Assembly: GCA_037190845.1 (NCBI GenBank)
Contig: JBBCJI010000011.1
Span: 1 to 64,000 of the forward strand
Source of the DNA: JBEBVQ01 sp037190845
GTDB taxonomy: Bacteria; Bacteroidota; Bacteroidia; Chitinophagales; Chitinophagaceae
Length of the DNA: 64,000 nt
Direction of reading: 5' to 3'
The position numbers were made by a program, and so were the translations under genes. The notes under the pieces are model-generated. The model was not told where the DNA came from. It saw nothing but the letters and a program-made list of their open reading frames with translations, and searched no databases. Below are positions 27,709 through 36,125 of the stretch, in pieces; position 1 is the first letter of the stretch; the number at the start of each line of letters is the position of its first letter.

Positions 27709-27835
27709 GGAATCTCAATCAGAAAACTGGCACTTTTCAACACACGAGATGATAAGTAGGTAGTTCACGACCCGGGCGTGGGCTCTCTTATCGTGTGTGG
27801 GTATGCCAGTACCTCTGATTGGTAAGTTGAGTTCC
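27709..27835. repeat. Long imperfect hairpin, possible structured RNA or MITE
   Basis: The two arms pair over about 50 bases with bulges. AATCAG, ACTGGCA, ACACACGA and GATAAG on the left match CTGATT, TGCCAGT, TCGTGTGT and CTTATC on the right, around a loop containing CCCGGG. No coding frame spans it. Confidence 0.5.
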
Positions 27836-27952
27836 ACGCCTATTTATTTTGCATGATCAGGCGTTCCTCCGCTTATTGCCCGTCGGTATGCACGGGCCGG
27901 ATTCTTCATCCCGATTTTACAGCTTTCCTTGCCTGAGCTTGGCTTCGACTCC

Positions 27953-28066
27953 GCTCAGCCTGACATGCTCTGTCTGACACGCTCAGCCTGACATGGTCGT
28001 CTGACACGCTCAGTCTGACATCATGCTTAGTCTGGCATGTTCAGTCTGGCACACTCAGCCAGATAG
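27953..28066. repeat. Degenerate 14 bp tandem repeat array
   Basis: About eight units with consensus GCTCAGTCTGACAT, mostly end to end (27953, 27967, 27981, 28008, 28025, 28039). The period of 14 is not a multiple of three. The array ends about 60 bp before the start of the GC-rich gene. Confidence 0.75.
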
Positions 28067-28127
28067 GCTCTGTTCGCAGGGATCGCTGTGCATTGTTTCC
28101 ATTCATTTTCTTAAAAACAATTGCCAC

Positions 28128-29288
28128 ATGAAGAAGCTTAAAAGTTCAATAGATCATTTTACCGGCAGGGAACAGCAGGCGCTGCACGGTATCTGCAAAC
28201 ACCTGAAGGAAGCCCTGCAACCGCTGCTGGTGCTTTACCTCGGCAGCCTGGCCACCACGACGCTGCGGCGCAACCTGTCGTCCATAGAAAAGAACGCGAT
28301 GGACTTCCGCCTGTCGCGCGAGTTGCTGGTGGTGCTGCCCGAAGGGGCTCCGCTACTGAGTGACCGGGCGGGGCTGCGGTTGCTGGAGCAAAGTCTTTCG
28401 CCTCATGCCCATGTGCGGCTGATGCTGCAGACGCCTGAGGGCCTGGTGCGGCAACTGTCGTCGGGTCGGGATGCGAGGGTGAACCTGCACAGTCAGGCGA
28501 TCGTCTTGTACGAAAGGGCGCATACGCTGCAAAAGATCATCCAGCGGGTGGCCGATGCAGCCGTGCGTCCCACCTCCGTCCATACGCCTGCCAAGACCTC
28601 CGTCGCCACAGCCCCGGAAGCAGGGGTGGGGGATATCGCCTCTGCGTTCCCGGTGCGGTTGAGCGCCGAAGAGCGGGCCGATCCGTTGTCTGTCGTGGTT
28701 GGGTTCTACCGCCTCTACGATCTGCCGGAAGTGCGTATGCGTATCAGCTCGTGGATGGAGTCTGTAGTTGGGTCGCCGGTGTGGCCGGTTGCGGAGACGG
28801 GTTTGCACCTGGATTTCTACGTGTCGCTGTGCCGTCTGCTGGAATCGGCCTGTTTGCTGCGTGGTCATCGTCCGCCGCCGCGGATAGCGCAGCAGCTCGA
28901 AGCATCGGTGGGGATGACGCTGCCTCCGCAGTCGCTGTACTGTCCGCACGATGGGGTGGACGCCTGGGATTATTTTCCCAATCACCTGAGCCGTGCCGAA
29001 CTGAGTGCTCCGGGTGAGGTGTTCACGGGTCTGTTCACCGACCGCTCGCTGTCTGTGTGGCTCGAAGAGCTCTACCGTTTGTTCAGCTACTCGCTGACGG
29101 ATTGCACGCCTGCGCTGATCGGTGAGGTCTGGGATCTGTCCGGGTTGACGACGCGGCTGCATCGTCTGGCCGAAGCGTGTCACCTGCTGTCGGTCTGGGA
29201 GCGCCGGGCAGGAGGGGCGTCTGCTGTCTTGATCAGTGTGCCGCCATCCGGTCATCCGCCTGCGGCGCGCCTGGCGATCTGCCTGTAA
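28128..29288 (+). CDS. GC-rich orphan, nucleotidyltransferase/HEPN-like
   Basis: The 386 aa protein (ATG at 28128; the frame extends further upstream but through tandem repeats) is much richer in GC than its neighbours. The N-terminal pattern VLYLGS...RRNL...ELLVVLPEG, VRLMLQTPEGLVRQLSSG and IVLYERAHTLQ is reminiscent of Bacteroidota proteins joining a minimal nucleotidyltransferase to a HEPN helical domain. The classic GSxxxG and DxD motifs are degenerate, so it may be inactive. The C-terminal half is helical (FYVSLCRLLESACLL). Assignment is tentative; composition suggests separate acquisition. Confidence 0.65.
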   Translation: MKKLKSSIDHFTGREQQALHGICKHLKEALQPLLVLYLGSLATTTLRRNLSSIEKNAMDFRLSRELLVVLPEGAPLLSDRAGLRLLEQSLSPHAHVRLMLQTPEGLVRQLSSGRDARVNLHSQAIVLYERAHTLQKIIQRVADAAVRPTSVHTPAKTSVATAPEAGVGDIASAFPVRLSAEERADPLSVVVGFYRLYDLPEVRMRISSWMESVVGSPVWPVAETGLHLDFYVSLCRLLESACLLRGHRPPPRIAQQLEASVGMTLPPQSLYCPHDGVDAWDYFPNHLSRAELSAPGEVFTGLFTDRSLSVWLEELYRLFSYSLTDCTPALIGEVWDLSGLTTRLHRLAEACHLLSVWERRAGGASAVLISVPPSGHPPAARLAICL

Positions 29289-29590
29289 GCGGGAGTGGTA
29301 GAGGGATTATGGTTAAAGAAAGGTTCGGCTCGGGTGGTTCCGGCACGAACCTTTTTGCTATACCACATAGTTATCTGCGCGATTGATACTGCTAATTTGT
29401 TTTAACGGATGAACTTCTCTGTTTTAGGAGCGGTGGAAATGCTACATCAGTTGTTCATATTTGTTTGTGTTCAATTTATTCAATAGATTGATTTTCATTT
29501 TGTTTTTAACATATTTTGCATGAATTTTCAATTTTTATTCCTGCAAAATGATAGATATTTGACTATCTTTGTGTAAAGTGTGGAGGGCAA
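29289..29590. promoter_or_regulatory. AbiE upstream region with -7 box
   Basis: TATCTTTG at 29564-29571 matches the TAnnTTTG box, and GGAGGG at 29582 is a ribosome-binding-like site before the ATG at 29591. GATAG...CTATC around the box is a small inverted repeat. AbiEi proteins repress their own promoters, so this is a plausible operator. No gene lies in the gap. Confidence 0.5.
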
Positions 29591-30190
29591 ATGGCAAAGC
29601 TTGATGAACTGAAACGGCATCTTAAAGAGGGTAGGGTCTACCGTAGAGCGGAACTGGCTCTGTGGTCTGCTGCCGTTGACCGGCATATAGCCCAACTCTT
29701 AAAGGAAGGCTTCTTGGAAAAGCAGTCTGCCGGACTGTATTATGTGCCTAAGCAATCTGTTTTTGGGACGGTTCCTCCTGATGAGGAGGCTTTAGTGCGT
29801 AGTTTCCTTAAAGATGACGACTTTCTGGTTACTTCTCCTAACGCATATAACAGCCTGGGTGTAGGCACTACGCAACTGTATAACAAAAGGGTTGTGTACA
29901 ATCACAAGCGGCATGGACAATTCAAAATTGGGGGAAGAACATTTTTCTTTCACTCAAGGCATCGATTCCCGAAAACGTTGTCTAAAGAGTTTTTGTTAGT
30001 TGACCTTGTAAACAATATCAAGAGCCTGGCAGAGGATGCCGATATGGTATTAAAGAATGTAGTCCTTCAGGTTGAAACTGTGGACCACAAAAAGTTGAAG
30101 CAGGCGGTAAATAACTACGGTAACCTGAGCACTAAGCACTTTTTCAAGTCACTGCTGAATAACAATCAGACTCAGGTTTATGCCATCTAA
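29591..30190 (+). CDS. abiEi: AbiEi-type antitoxin (type IV toxin-antitoxin, DUF6088-like)
   Basis: The 199 aa protein has an N-terminal winged-helix (VYRRAELALWSAAVDRHIAQLLKEGFLEKQSAGLYYVPK) and the family core (DDFLVTSPNAYNSLGVGTTQLYNKRVVYNHKRHG). AbiEi antitoxins repress the operon and counter the nucleotidyltransferase toxin. Its end overlaps the next gene by 11 bp, typical of the coupled pair. A decayed copy of this junction lies at 32961-33060. Confidence 0.88.
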   Translation: MAKLDELKRHLKEGRVYRRAELALWSAAVDRHIAQLLKEGFLEKQSAGLYYVPKQSVFGTVPPDEEALVRSFLKDDDFLVTSPNAYNSLGVGTTQLYNKRVVYNHKRHGQFKIGGRTFFFHSRHRFPKTLSKEFLLVDLVNNIKSLAEDADMVLKNVVLQVETVDHKKLKQAVNNYGNLSTKHFFKSLLNNNQTQVYAI

Positions 30191-31133
30191 ATACCTCCAT
30201 AAACACCCCGAATTTCTTCAGTTGCTGCAAATCGTAGCTTCTGAGAAAGACATTGACCCATATCTGGTAGAGAAAGACTACTGGATGATGCATGTGTTAT
30301 ACGGGCTGAAAAAGCAGGGCTTTGAGTTTGAGTTAAAAGGGGGAACATCCTTATCGAAGGGGTATAAGATCATAGACAGATTTTCTGAGGATATTGATAT
30401 TCATATAAAGCCGCCGGAAGATTTGGGCGTAAATACCAATCCCAAAAACACGAAAGCTAATGCGATTGGATCACGCCGGAACTATTATGACTGGCTTACA
30501 GAAGCAATCAGGATCGATGGTATCATCGCTCAAATTCGTGATACGGAATTTGACGATAAGGATTACTATAGGAGTGGAGGTATTCGTCTTAAATACGAAA
30601 GTAAAACTGCGCTGATAGGCGGCGCCAAAGAGGGTATTCTCTTAGAAGCCGGTTTCGATACGGTGACTCCAAACGAAAAGATTACCATTAGCTCGTGGGC
30701 CTATGATAAAGCTGTTCAAAGTGGTGTTGATATAACGGATAACAGAGCTGTAGCCATAGCGTGTTATCACCCCGGATACACATTTGTAGAAAAGCTCCAG
30801 ACCATCGCAACGAAATTCAGACAGGAGCAACAAGACGGCGAACCGCGTCAAAATCTGATGCGCCAATACTATGACGTGTATAGCTTGCTTAGCCATAATG
30901 ATGTTCAGGAATTCATCGGTACAGAGGAATACCTGAAACATAAAGCAGCAAGATTTCCCAGGGTTGATTTAGAAATACCTGTTGCAGAAAATGAAGCTTT
31001 TTTGCTCAACAACAATGAGTTGCGAAAACAATTTACGGAAAGATACAAAGCCACCGCTTCTCTATACTATTCAGGCCAACCACCTTTTGAAGATTTGTTG
31101 GCCAGGATTAAGGAATATATGGGCAGGATCTAA
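30180..31133 (+). CDS. abiEii: AbiEii-type nucleotidyltransferase toxin
   Basis: The 317 aa protein has the AbiEii signature: YLVEKDYWMMHVL, then FELKGGTSLSKGY (about residues 51-63, the GGTSL/nucleotidyltransferase P-loop-like turn) and FSEDIDIHI (DxD near 71-73). AbiEii toxins add nucleotides to RNA targets such as tRNA ends and block growth, giving abortive infection. It forms a complete type IV pair with the upstream gene. Confidence 0.92.
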   Translation: MPSKYLHKHPEFLQLLQIVASEKDIDPYLVEKDYWMMHVLYGLKKQGFEFELKGGTSLSKGYKIIDRFSEDIDIHIKPPEDLGVNTNPKNTKANAIGSRRNYYDWLTEAIRIDGIIAQIRDTEFDDKDYYRSGGIRLKYESKTALIGGAKEGILLEAGFDTVTPNEKITISSWAYDKAVQSGVDITDNRAVAIACYHPGYTFVEKLQTIATKFRQEQQDGEPRQNLMRQYYDVYSLLSHNDVQEFIGTEEYLKHKAARFPRVDLEIPVAENEAFLLNNNELRKQFTERYKATASLYYSGQPPFEDLLARIKEYMGRI

Positions 31134-31251
31134 TCAATAGATGCATTTACGGCACTTCAATGGCGGTATTAATTGAGAAAATGATTTCGGGGGCATGAAT
31201 AGCCTCCGATTTCCGGTCAGTATCCGCCACAAAAAAACTTTGTGCCGAAGA

Positions 31252-32517
31252 TTACAGGAACGTCTGGAAATTCTTAGTCATGGCATGGATCGTTTTTTTG
31301 GATACACCTAAGGCACATGCTTCCTGCTCCCAGTAAGGAACGGCATCTTGTATTTCGGCTACGATCTTTCTATAGTTTTTTACGGTGTATTGTTCTGCGA
31401 TCGCGGCAAGATCCTTTAATGAGATGTCGGTCCGTTTCCCATTGATCGACAAGGCACGCGATCTTGTTTTGATGTTCAGCTCCGGGTTTAGGGAATAGGT
31501 GAGATCATAGGCCGGGGCCAGTCCCCAGGTGTCGGCGGTTTCGTCGTAGATGAAGCTTTGGTTTTTCAGATGGTCGTCGTGGTTGGCAAAGACCAGGTTG
31601 AACACCATACGTCGGAACAACTGCTCTATATCCCGGTGCGGACATTTCAGTGCGAGGGCCAGGTCAAACAGGTTTTCATAGCGGGACAGTTTTGGATCAT
31701 GGAAATCCAGCCCGGCAATACCGCAGGCGGTCAGCACATGATTTTTTCTGCCCCCCTGACGGTCGAAGCGCAGTGTGGCAAAATGTTTTCCGCCAATCAT
31801 CTTCGACGGCATGATATGGATGCCTGCCTGCGTAGCGGCGAGGTAATAGCTGTATTCTACCAGCTCCCTGCTGTAAGATGCAGATGCTTCGACGGCCAGC
31901 TTCACCAGGTAGTGGTCGTAATGCTCACTGCATTCCATATCGCCGGGAATGATCGTACCACGGGTCTTGTTTTCGGACACCAGTATTTTAGGTCGCGCGC
32001 CCCCGGCAGATGAGCCGATCCTGAAGATATTCAGCAGCGAGGCATGATCCAGCCGCCTGCCACTGGTTTGGCTTTTCTGCTGCAACACTTTTCCTGCAAT
32101 AGCCGCAATTTCATCTATGTCTATGGAGTCCTGAGCAGCTACTTTTTTAGCCGGAACATATTCCAAAGCGCCCATGCCTCGTGTGCCCACATAAGCCAGT
32201 TGTTCGAGCGCCGATATCTTATGCATATCCCGGTTGGTGCTTTCCATCCATGCTTTGAATATGATGTTCCCAAACAGATCGGGCAGGGAATCGGCAATCA
32301 TGGGGGGCAGTCCGCGGAATGTATCGTTGTTATATCTGTCAAAAACCTGGGTATGCGGGATTCTTTTGAAGATAAAGGGAAACAGGCGTGGGTACAAGCC
32401 TTCCTTCAGGAACGTTTCATGGTATTGGAAAAACGATGCCCCCCGGTCCGCATCGTAACCGAGCTTGCCGATCTCCCGGCCGAAACAATGCAGTGTGATC
32501 AGGTTGTTCTTGGACAT
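31252..32517 (-). CDS. hipA: HipA family toxin kinase
   Basis: The 421 aa protein is full length for HipA. It has the glycine-rich SSAGGARPKILV loop (about residues 175-186), HLVKLAVEA-like strand YLVKLAVEA, and the catalytic region NLVFANHDDHLKNQSFIYDE (about 310-330) with DLTYSLNP after it. HipA phosphorylates glutamyl-tRNA synthetase in E. coli and induces dormancy. It follows hipB by 8 bp in the same operon. Confidence 0.93.
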   Translation of the reverse strand: MSKNNLITLHCFGREIGKLGYDADRGASFFQYHETFLKEGLYPRLFPFIFKRIPHTQVFDRYNNDTFRGLPPMIADSLPDLFGNIIFKAWMESTNRDMHKISALEQLAYVGTRGMGALEYVPAKKVAAQDSIDIDEIAAIAGKVLQQKSQTSGRRLDHASLLNIFRIGSSAGGARPKILVSENKTRGTIIPGDMECSEHYDHYLVKLAVEASASYSRELVEYSYYLAATQAGIHIMPSKMIGGKHFATLRFDRQGGRKNHVLTACGIAGLDFHDPKLSRYENLFDLALALKCPHRDIEQLFRRMVFNLVFANHDDHLKNQSFIYDETADTWGLAPAYDLTYSLNPELNIKTRSRALSINGKRTDISLKDLAAIAEQYTVKNYRKIVAEIQDAVPYWEQEACALGVSKKTIHAMTKNFQTFL

Positions 32518-32525
32518 AGCTTGAC

Positions 32526-32789
32526 TCAGTAGAGCGATTGCTGACTGTTGTTTTGCATTTCTGTTTCTATATAGCTGTCGAAATTCTTCAGCAAATCGAA
32601 ATGTTGCAGTACCTTTAAGAAGGTATCAATAGTCGGGTTTTTCCCCGATTCCAGGTTCTGGATAGTGATACGCGACAAGCCTAATTCCTGCGCCACCTGT
32701 TCCTGCGTGAGGCCGGCCCGGCTACGGAGCGTTTTTATCAGTTCGCCAACGTGCAACTTGACGCCTTTTATGGTGATATTGTCGAACAT
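32526..32789 (-). CDS. hipB: HipB-like XRE antitoxin/repressor
   Basis: Starting at the ATG at 32789 gives an 87 aa protein with a clear helix-turn-helix (IKTLRSRAGLTQEQVAQELGLSRITIQNLESGKN) and a short C-terminal tail. The frame extends 30 codons upstream, but that part covers the operator palindrome and is unlikely to be coding. It pairs with hipA and should repress the operon. Confidence 0.9.
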   Translation of the reverse strand: MFDNITIKGVKLHVGELIKTLRSRAGLTQEQVAQELGLSRITIQNLESGKNPTIDTFLKVLQHFDLLKNFDSYIETEMQNNSQQSLY

Positions 32790-32813
32790 TAAATGTTGGT
32801 TATAATATGCAAT

Positions 32814-32840
32814 ATAGTCATTTTTCCTGAAAATGACTAT
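32814..32840 (-). promoter_or_regulatory. Operator palindrome of hipBA
   Basis: ATAGTCATTTT-N5-AAAATGACTAT is a perfect 11+11 bp inverted repeat 25 bp before the hipB start. Outer TGCAA/TTTGCA arms extend the symmetry. This is where a HipB dimer would be expected to bind. Confidence 0.7.
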
Positions 32841-32960
32841 TATAGTTTGCATTTTATGGGGCAGGCAGCCTGTGGTCACCGGGGTTAAGGACTGGAGTTT
32901 CCTTGTTGGTTTTTAGGAACTGGATTTCAAAAGATCGCAGGAGTAATGGGAAGTTTCGCT

Positions 32961-33060
32961 TAACTACGGTAACCTGAGCGCTAAGCACTTTTTTAATTCA
33001 CTCTGAATAACAATCAGGCTCTGGTCTATGCCATCTAAATACCTCCATGAACACCTTGAA
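32961..33060 (+). pseudogene. Remnant of an abiEi/abiEii junction
   Basis: About 100 bp match 30112-30213 (end of abiEi and first codons of abiEii) with scattered changes and small deletions, including the CCATCTAAATACCTCCAT start region. It lies in the same orientation, on the far side of hipBA. It shows that a second abiE copy once existed or that a local duplication enclosed hipBA. Confidence 0.8.
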
Positions 33061-33084
33061 TAATTAGATTCGTTTTTCTGACGG

Positions 33085-33456
33085 TTAATCTTTGAGCTTT
33101 ATTACGCCTGTTCTGTATAAGTCCAATGCTGCCTGTAAAATGCGCTCGATTGTCTTAATGGGTAAATCTCTGTTGGGATTAACCTTGAAAATCTTCATTC
33201 TTGTGCGGTCGCCTTCTTCCAGTTCCGGGTGGTCAAGGTGTTTTCCTTCCACCATAAGTATATACGGTTCGTCCGTCTTTTTATCTGTCCATAAATAGCA
33301 AAACATTTTTTTCTTATAGCAGAAGCAGGGCATTCCCCACTTCTGCGTTTCAGTAATATTTGTGTCCTGGTTAAGAATAATACTCCGCAATGCGAGCAGG
33401 CAACTCTTGTTTGGCTCTTCTTTTTTTAGATAGTAGTTATGAAGTTGCTCAACCAT
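33085..33456 (-). CDS. DUF1801 domain protein
   Basis: The 123 aa protein matches the YdhG/DUF1801 fold: LALRSIILNQDTNITETQKWGMPCFCYKKKMFCYLW and a C-terminal LPIKTIERILQAALDLY helix. The biochemical function is unknown. It is last in a likely three-gene minus-strand operon after the WYL regulator and the GyrI-like protein, 6 bp behind the latter. Confidence 0.8.
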   Translation of the reverse strand: MVEQLHNYYLKKEEPNKSCLLALRSIILNQDTNITETQKWGMPCFCYKKKMFCYLWTDKKTDEPYILMVEGKHLDHPELEEGDRTRMKIFKVNPNRDLPIKTIERILQAALDLYRTGVIKLKD

Positions 33457-33462
33457 TTTTAT

Positions 33463-33921
33463 TTATTTTACGGCAATTAGAATGTCAATTTCTGCGTCTG
33501 TCGGATTTTGTGCTTTTTCGCCAAAAACCTCAAAGTCTGCTGTGAATATTCTTTCCAAATTCATTCCCCAAATTTCTATCCATTTGTTTATTATAAGCCC
33601 TTTCGTTAAATCGCCTTTCGCAGATAGTTTTACATAGTTTCCGCCGTCAAACGATTGGCCAATCATTCCGTTAGGAATAGTATTCAGGTTTTCTACTCTG
33701 CAACCCAATATCGTCGTGTATGGCTTTGTGTGGTCGCTTTCATAATCTGTGTATATGGAATATACTGTGTTATTCATTTTGTTTGGAATTGCTTCCAAAA
33801 CTTTATCATTCACAAACTTACCCCACAAATCTGCAATGTCTTTTGCTGCCTGATTGTTTTCGTTTGTGGTTCTTACAGAAATGCCGATTATTTTAAAAGG
33901 CTCAATTTTCACTTTGTCCAT
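33463..33921 (-). CDS. GyrI-like / AraC effector-binding domain protein
   Basis: The 152 aa protein is a stand-alone small-molecule-binding domain (GyrI-like). It begins VKIEPFKIIGISVRT, has the YTTILGCRVENL strand and ends in AEIDILIAV. Such domains bind hydrophobic ligands or drugs. There is no HTH, so it may act with the neighbouring WYL regulator. Confidence 0.85.
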   Translation of the reverse strand: MDKVKIEPFKIIGISVRTTNENNQAAKDIADLWGKFVNDKVLEAIPNKMNNTVYSIYTDYESDHTKPYTTILGCRVENLNTIPNGMIGQSFDGGNYVKLSAKGDLTKGLIINKWIEIWGMNLERIFTADFEVFGEKAQNPTDAEIDILIAVK

Positions 33922-33973
33922 TTTTGAATTGTTTTTTGTTAAGCCACAAAACTAAAATGGGATTGCGACAGCC

Positions 33974-34696
33974 TTATGTCAAGGGTTGCGAGGAATATTT
34001 TTCTTTGCAAATTTCAAAATATTCCTGCAGGGTCATTTTATGTGGTTCAAACTGTTCATTGAGTATGTTTAGGTTTTGCATTCTGTCCAGACGAAATGCT
34101 CTGAAATCTTTTCGTAACAAGCAAAAAGCGATCAGCAACCAGTTCTCTTGTGTGCTGTAAATGGCAAAGGGTTCAATTACTCTTTCTGTAGTTTTGTTCG
34201 TGTCGGGTGAATAATATTTTATCCGGACAAGGTTAAAATTTGTCAGGGCTAATTGTAATGTGGACAGGTAATTACTTGTTCGGGTGTTGTCTGCATTTTG
34301 TCTGAATACCGTCCGATCGGAAAGTAAATTTGCTTTGTCTTTGGTGTTGTTGCGTAAAACGGATTTTATCTTATTAATGGCTTCCGAATATGCTTGTATA
34401 AATGAAGCATCTTTGTTTTTAAGTATGAGTTTTTCCGCGGTTATTAAAGCGTTGGCTTCACTTTCCGTAAACATTACGGGTGGAATTCTGTAGCCTTCCA
34501 TTAAGGTGTACCCTTTGCCATCTTCTGTCAGTATCGGAACACCCGCTTGTTCCAATGCTTTAATGTCCCTGTAGATTGTTCGTTTGCTAATCGAGAATTT
34601 TTCAGATAGCTCGCTCGCGGTTAATAGTCGTTTCGTCTGTAATTGGGTCAAAATTGCAGTTAATCGGGAAAGTCGCTTTGTATCGTTATCGTTCAT
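33974..34696 (-). CDS. YafY family WYL-domain transcriptional regulator
   Basis: The 240 aa protein has an N-terminal HTH (LTASELSEKFSISKRTIYRDIKALEQAGVPI) and a WYL ligand-sensing region (ERVIEPFAIYSTQENWLLIAFCLLRKDFRAFRLDRM). WYL regulators in defence islands often respond to nucleic acids or control immune operons. It is divergent from the LLM oxidoreductase gene. Confidence 0.92.
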   Translation of the reverse strand: MNDNDTKRLSRLTAILTQLQTKRLLTASELSEKFSISKRTIYRDIKALEQAGVPILTEDGKGYTLMEGYRIPPVMFTESEANALITAEKLILKNKDASFIQAYSEAINKIKSVLRNNTKDKANLLSDRTVFRQNADNTRTSNYLSTLQLALTNFNLVRIKYYSPDTNKTTERVIEPFAIYSTQENWLLIAFCLLRKDFRAFRLDRMQNLNILNEQFEPHKMTLQEYFEICKEKYSSQPLT

Positions 34697-34863
34697 TAGC
34701 AGCTATTAATAGCTTTATATTATTCCATTCAAATTTATGGAATAAAGTCTATGTCAGATATCGTTTTACGCCAAAAACTGCTTTTCAAAGCCTTTCTAAA
34801 TTGGGCTTCCACAGTAAATTGAGTAAATCTCATTAAATTAGTACCTGAACGAAGCGGAAGTGT

Positions 34864-35886
34864 ATGAAGAAAATAGGTTTTTTATCGTTTGGACACTGGG
34901 CCAACCATCCGGCCTACAAAACACGTACAGCAGGCGACACGCTGCTTCAGTCGATTGACCTGGCTGTTGCTGCTGAAGAAATCGGTTTGGATGGCGCTTA
35001 TTTTCGCGTACATCATTTTGCCGCTCAGTTGGCATCTCCGTTTCCGTTACTTGCCGCTATTGGTGCTAAAACAAGCAACATTGAGATCGGAACCGGCGTA
35101 ATCGATATGCGCTATGAAAATCCGCTTTATATGGTGGAAGATGCCGGGGCTGCGGATTTGATTTCTGAGGGGCGGCTACAATTGGGTATCAGCAGAGGTT
35201 CGCCGGAACAGGTAATCGAAGGTTGGCGTTACTTTGGGTACGAGCCGGCTGAGGGCGAAACCGATGCGGACATGGGACGTCGTAAAGCATTGGAGTTCCT
35301 GGAGAAACTAAAAGGCGTTGGGTTTGCCCGGCCGAATCCCAATCCGATGTTTCCGAATCCACCAGGCCTGCTGCGGTTGGAACCACACTCGGAAAGCCTG
35401 CGGGAACGTATCTGGTGGGGAGCAGCATCTAATGCCACGGCTGTTTGGGCAGCCGAACAGGGCATGTTTCTTCAAAGCTCTACGCTGAAATTTGATGAGA
35501 GCGGTAAGCCTTTTCATATACAACAGGCGGAACAAATCAGGCTGTATAAAGAAGCCTGGAAAAAAGCCGGACACCAGCGAGAACCGAGGGTGTCGGTAAG
35601 CAGGTCCATCTTCGCATTGGTAAATGATGAGGACCGTCACTACTTTGGACACGAGGCGAATAGAGGAGATAAGATCGGGATGATTGAGCCGGGGAGGAAC
35701 GCCATTTTTGGAAGAAGCTATGCAGCGGAACCTGAGCAGCTCATAAAAGAACTGGCTGAAGACGAGGCCATCAAAGAGGCAGACACGCTCCTGTTAACGA
35801 TACCTAATACACTGGGCGTTGCATACAATGTGCATGTACTGTCCTCCATTTTAAAGCACGTTGCCCCCGCACTGGGCTGGCGTTGA
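34864..35886 (+). CDS. LLM class flavin-dependent oxidoreductase
   Basis: The 340 aa protein has the luciferase-like monooxygenase TIM barrel: IDLAVAAEEIGLDGAYFRVHHF (about residues 31-52), SNIEIGTGVIDMRYENPLYMVEDAGAADLISEGRLQLGISRGSP, and a conserved WWGAASNATAVWAAE segment. It uses reduced flavin (FMNH2 or F420-like) to oxidise an unknown substrate. It is divergent from the WYL regulator, which may control it. Confidence 0.9.
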   Translation: MKKIGFLSFGHWANHPAYKTRTAGDTLLQSIDLAVAAEEIGLDGAYFRVHHFAAQLASPFPLLAAIGAKTSNIEIGTGVIDMRYENPLYMVEDAGAADLISEGRLQLGISRGSPEQVIEGWRYFGYEPAEGETDADMGRRKALEFLEKLKGVGFARPNPNPMFPNPPGLLRLEPHSESLRERIWWGAASNATAVWAAEQGMFLQSSTLKFDESGKPFHIQQAEQIRLYKEAWKKAGHQREPRVSVSRSIFALVNDEDRHYFGHEANRGDKIGMIEPGRNAIFGRSYAAEPEQLIKELAEDEAIKEADTLLLTIPNTLGVAYNVHVLSSILKHVAPALGWR

Positions 35887-36125
35887 TGTAGCACGCAGGA
35901 ATAGGATGGATGGCCGGAGGCACATTCCGAAACGATAGTATAAAGCCATTGTGTAAACTCAGGTAACTGTATATAGAGAGAGTCTGTGACTGCGTTCCGT
36001 TCGGCTACGCTATACATCTTCTCGCTATTTCTCTTGAGATAGAATGGAATCGTATTTACCAATAGGCCGCAGCAATCAATTCATCGTTCATCTTTTTGAG
36101 CAGCTCTTAGCGTGGGCAGGTTGTC

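Noticed and set aside
27653..28120. CRISPR array suspected from the short repeats before 28128
   Set aside because: The units are 14 bp, contiguous and degenerate with no spacers, and no cas genes are nearby.
28353..29255. A 300-codon open frame on the minus strand opposite the GC-rich gene
   Set aside because: It is arginine/glutamine/histidine-rich with no plausible domain; typical shadow frame in GC-rich DNA.
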